This document shows, in pieces, positions 61,291 to 64,000 of a stretch of DNA of 64,000 bases; position 1 is the first letter of the stretch, and each line of letters opens with the position of its first letter. The stretch lies in assembly GCF_032062135.1 (NCBI RefSeq), contig NC_092861.1:143132679-143196678 (forward strand), read 5' to 3'. Under the pieces are notes generated by a model. That model was not told the origin of the DNA and did no database searches. It worked only from the letters and a program-made list of their open reading frames with translations. The position numbers and the translations under genes were made by a program. The stretch is from Pyxicephalus adspersus (lineage: Eukaryota > Chordata > Amphibia > Anura > Pyxicephalidae).

Positions 61291-62264
61291 GTAATAAAAG
61301 TCTTATACATTGATACATTGTAACACAAACTGATCTGACAGCCAAATTAAAATGTATCCCTTCTTTATAACAGTATACACATTCCAGTCTTTCTAAATTA
61401 CCTTTAAACATTTGCCAGCTGACATTAAGGTTTAAGGTATACTCTTTCTTTTAGTACTATAAAACTAACTGAGATCGATAATTACTGCTTTCCTTTGCAA
61501 TAAGGCGTTAACCTCCTCTTGCTCTGTTAATAACATCTTGTATGCTCTATTGATTATTGAACTTTACCTAGAAATTGTGACATTAATCAAATGTAGGTTC
61601 CCTTGGGTGTTGTGGTGTACTAAGAGACAATAGTGATTATCAGATGTAATAGCTATTCAAATGCTATTTAATGAATATAAATAATATTGTTATATTTAAA
61701 GTAAAAGTCTAGTTTTCTGATAACCCCCCCTACAACACTCACCATTCCCAAGTAACATTTTCTTAAAGGGATTACTGACTGGTCCATCTATGTCCTTTTT
61801 AATGAAAAACAAAGCAAAATTGCATATTAAATAAATATGTGGGTGAACATGGCATATATAAATTATTTCCAAAGGGATGCTGAAAAAAAATGGCAACTGG
61901 GTAGATGCCAGGGTCTAAGAGAAATAATTTGAATGCAGCAATGCATAACATTTTGTAATATACACAGTTGGGTGTTGGGGTTAAGAAGGAAAAAAAACCC
62001 TGCAATAAAATAACCTTACCTGCTTGATCACATTTTTTTTAAATACACTCACCTGTACACATTTCTTCATCTTACTGTTCTCCTTCTAATCTTCATCTAC
62101 CTTGACTCGCTATGCTGGAGCAATGTAACTTCTGATCATTATCTTCTTTTAAAAAAATGCACATGTGCAGCTCATCATTTGATGCAAGGATCTGACCAGT
62201 CTGATATTGTGCAGAACAAAGCAATATACTAATAAGTAATATATAATCAACTATAAACAATCAT

Positions 62265-62670
62265 GTCCTGCCAAAACCTATTTAAAGCAGTCCTACTTCG
62301 TCTTGATGCAGAGGAGGCACCGGGCACCACCATCTTCTTTGTTCTTCTTCCGCCTTTTTCCCACATCACCTGATCTCGCATGTATATGTAAGAGATCGGG
62401 TGACGTACATGGCAAAAAAAAAGGGTGCCGATGTCACTGTGGTCTCGCATGCGTCAGATTGGCATTTTTCTTCTGTGAGCAGCTGGAAGCCTCTTGGGAT
62501 CCATGACGTATGTAATCCCAGGAGGCCCCGCACTTCCATTGCTGCTTTTTAAAAATAAAAAGGGTTTTAAACTCCCCCCCCCCAAAAAAAAAGAAGGTAA
62601 TTTTTACCTTATAGAAAAGGGATGTATTTAACGTAAGGGACAAATTTTAGTTCAGGTCCCCTTTAACTAT
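62265..62670. repeat. Repeat family E, near complete
   Basis: gcagaggaggcaccgggcac, taagagatcgggtgacgtac, ggtctcgcatgcgtcagatt, acgtatgtaatcccaggagg and ttagttcaggtcccctttaa. Confidence 0.65.
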
Positions 62671-64000
62671 GTACATCCTAAAAGCAATGTTGGTAAAGAA
62701 AGGTTGGGAGACCATTGATAGTAGCCAGAAATTTCCCCCCCAAAAAAATATGCTGCCACTACAAACCCAATGTATCTGCTCAAGGGTACATCCTTAGCAT
62801 TTGCCTAATGCTCATGGCATTATATTGGGTATGTAGTTGCAGAGCTGAAGACTGGAACTGCATGAACAGAGCAGGAGGGGAAGGAGGAAGGGTTAGAGCT
62901 CTCTCTGACTTATTCAGCTGTATATGTAGAGTAAGTTTGAGATATTGAACTCTGTAACCAAAAGGCTCAGTAGCTGACAGGTGACACATGGAAATGAACT
63001 TACCAATGCAACATGCAATATTTCAAAGTTACCTAACAACACATTTTTTAAATTCTCATGTAGATGAACATTGTTTTCCTGCATTGGAAATTTGTGTTCA
63101 ACACAGGTTTCCATTCGGTAGATAACAGTTGCAAGGTTGTGTTTAAAGCATGTCATATTTTGGATGTAGCAGGTTCTAGTGTGGTGCTTTTGCTTTGCGG
63201 GTGCTGTGTTTTGCATTGAAACACATTTGTCTGAGCACTGCTGCATTTGAAAAGAAAAGCAGAAATGTCCATCTACATGAGGCCTTGGTATTAATTATAG
63301 CTGTAATATTAGGGACAAAAAAAAGTAAAAAAATGAAAAAAATTGTACATATCATTGGGGAAAAGTAAAGAAAACAAAGCTGCATTTTTCACTTTTTAAA
63401 CATTCCTTCTTATGCAATAATTCATTGATATATCATATGCATCAGTGCCATTGCTTAGGGATGCATATAACATTTGTTCCAATCTTTCCCTGGTGAATGC
63501 CATCAAATCTCATCCTGCATCAAGGTGCACTGTACATTCACTCACTGATAGATGTCAAACTCAACAGTTTAAAGAGAACCTGACAGAGTAGCTGGCATCT
63601 GTTACAGTCAATGCTCAAATTATGAACTAGAAGCTGACATTCACTGACATCCAGAGGTGCTGCAAGGTGGAGTATTCATGCTACTGTGAATGATGCTGGG
63701 CCCTGGAACGAGCATCACTTTGCTTATTCAAAAAGTTGAACAAATGGGAGCCCTCAGTAGGATAAAGATGAAAAGAGATCAATGAATGTAACAAGTTCTG
63801 TATTTGAAATTACTCGGGTAAATGTGCAACATGGTAATTGTGTTGAAGAATAGTATGACACAATGTAGAAGTGAATATAATTTCATGTGTTAATTTTATC
63901 ACTATTCGCAGTACAAACCCTTTCCTTTATATCTTCATTTCTACAACAGAAAGCTGCATCAGAGCAGAAGAGCAGAACTAAATATTAAAAAAAAGAAATT

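Larger units (their letters stand above)
52443..64000 (+). other. KCNK2 intron 3 (incomplete, runs off the window)
   Basis: The next KCNK2 exon should start by completing the filter motif GFGNISPRTEGG. I found no such frame to 64000, so the intron is at least 11.5 kb. Besides the listed repeats, nothing identifiable was seen in 52823-53180, 53390-55140, 55985-56685, 57986-58378, 58593-60239, 61290-62264 and 62670-64000. Confidence 0.8.

Overview
The window is vertebrate nuclear DNA, most likely from a frog (Anura, probably a ranoid). It is AT-rich and intron-like, with no operons and no long open reading frames. The only protein-coding sequence I can support is two plus-strand exons of KCNK2 (TREK-1, a two-pore-domain K+ channel). 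The frog assignment rests on the repeat content: tRNA-derived V-SINEs, many palindromic MITEs, and several families I remember from frog genomes. I could not check that against a database, so the species is open.

Layout. Positions 1-37028 are non-coding, probably KCNK2 intron 1 and/or upstream flank, since the first coding exon was not found. This part has a 216-base assembly gap (25621-25836) and several dozen repeat copies. KCNK2 exon 2 is at 37029-37339, intron 2 (14,985 bp) at 37340-52324, and exon 3 at 52325-52442. From 52443 to the end is intron 3. The next exon, which would begin by completing the first selectivity filter, was not seen. The exons splice in phase (phase 1 in, phase 0 between, phase 1 out). 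Together they encode the cytoplasmic N-terminus, TM1, the extracellular cap and the first pore helix.

The most interesting structures lie around the gene. (1) A small tandem duplication at 36295-37069 copied the exon 2 splice acceptor and its first 41 coding bases. The copy is fused to half of a MITE and could form a 183-base pseudo-exon that stays in frame. (2) A 1,859-bp tandem duplication in intron 2 (41602-45319) is about 99.7% identical. It is either very recent or an assembly artefact. (3) Four copies of a CTGANGA / stem / GAAACGCGT motif resemble type I hammerhead ribozymes; one sits at the turn of a roughly 690-bp palindrome. (4) Three strong CTCF-like motifs lie upstream of the gene, the first two convergent. 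(5) Older duplications include a 790-bp tandem pair carrying a pogo-like element, a 515-bp-spaced pair, and a diverged three-copy repeat at 56690-57985.

No convincing tRNA, rRNA, CRISPR or intact transposase gene was seen. Repeat family letters used below (A to K) are my own labels, assigned by comparing copies within this window.
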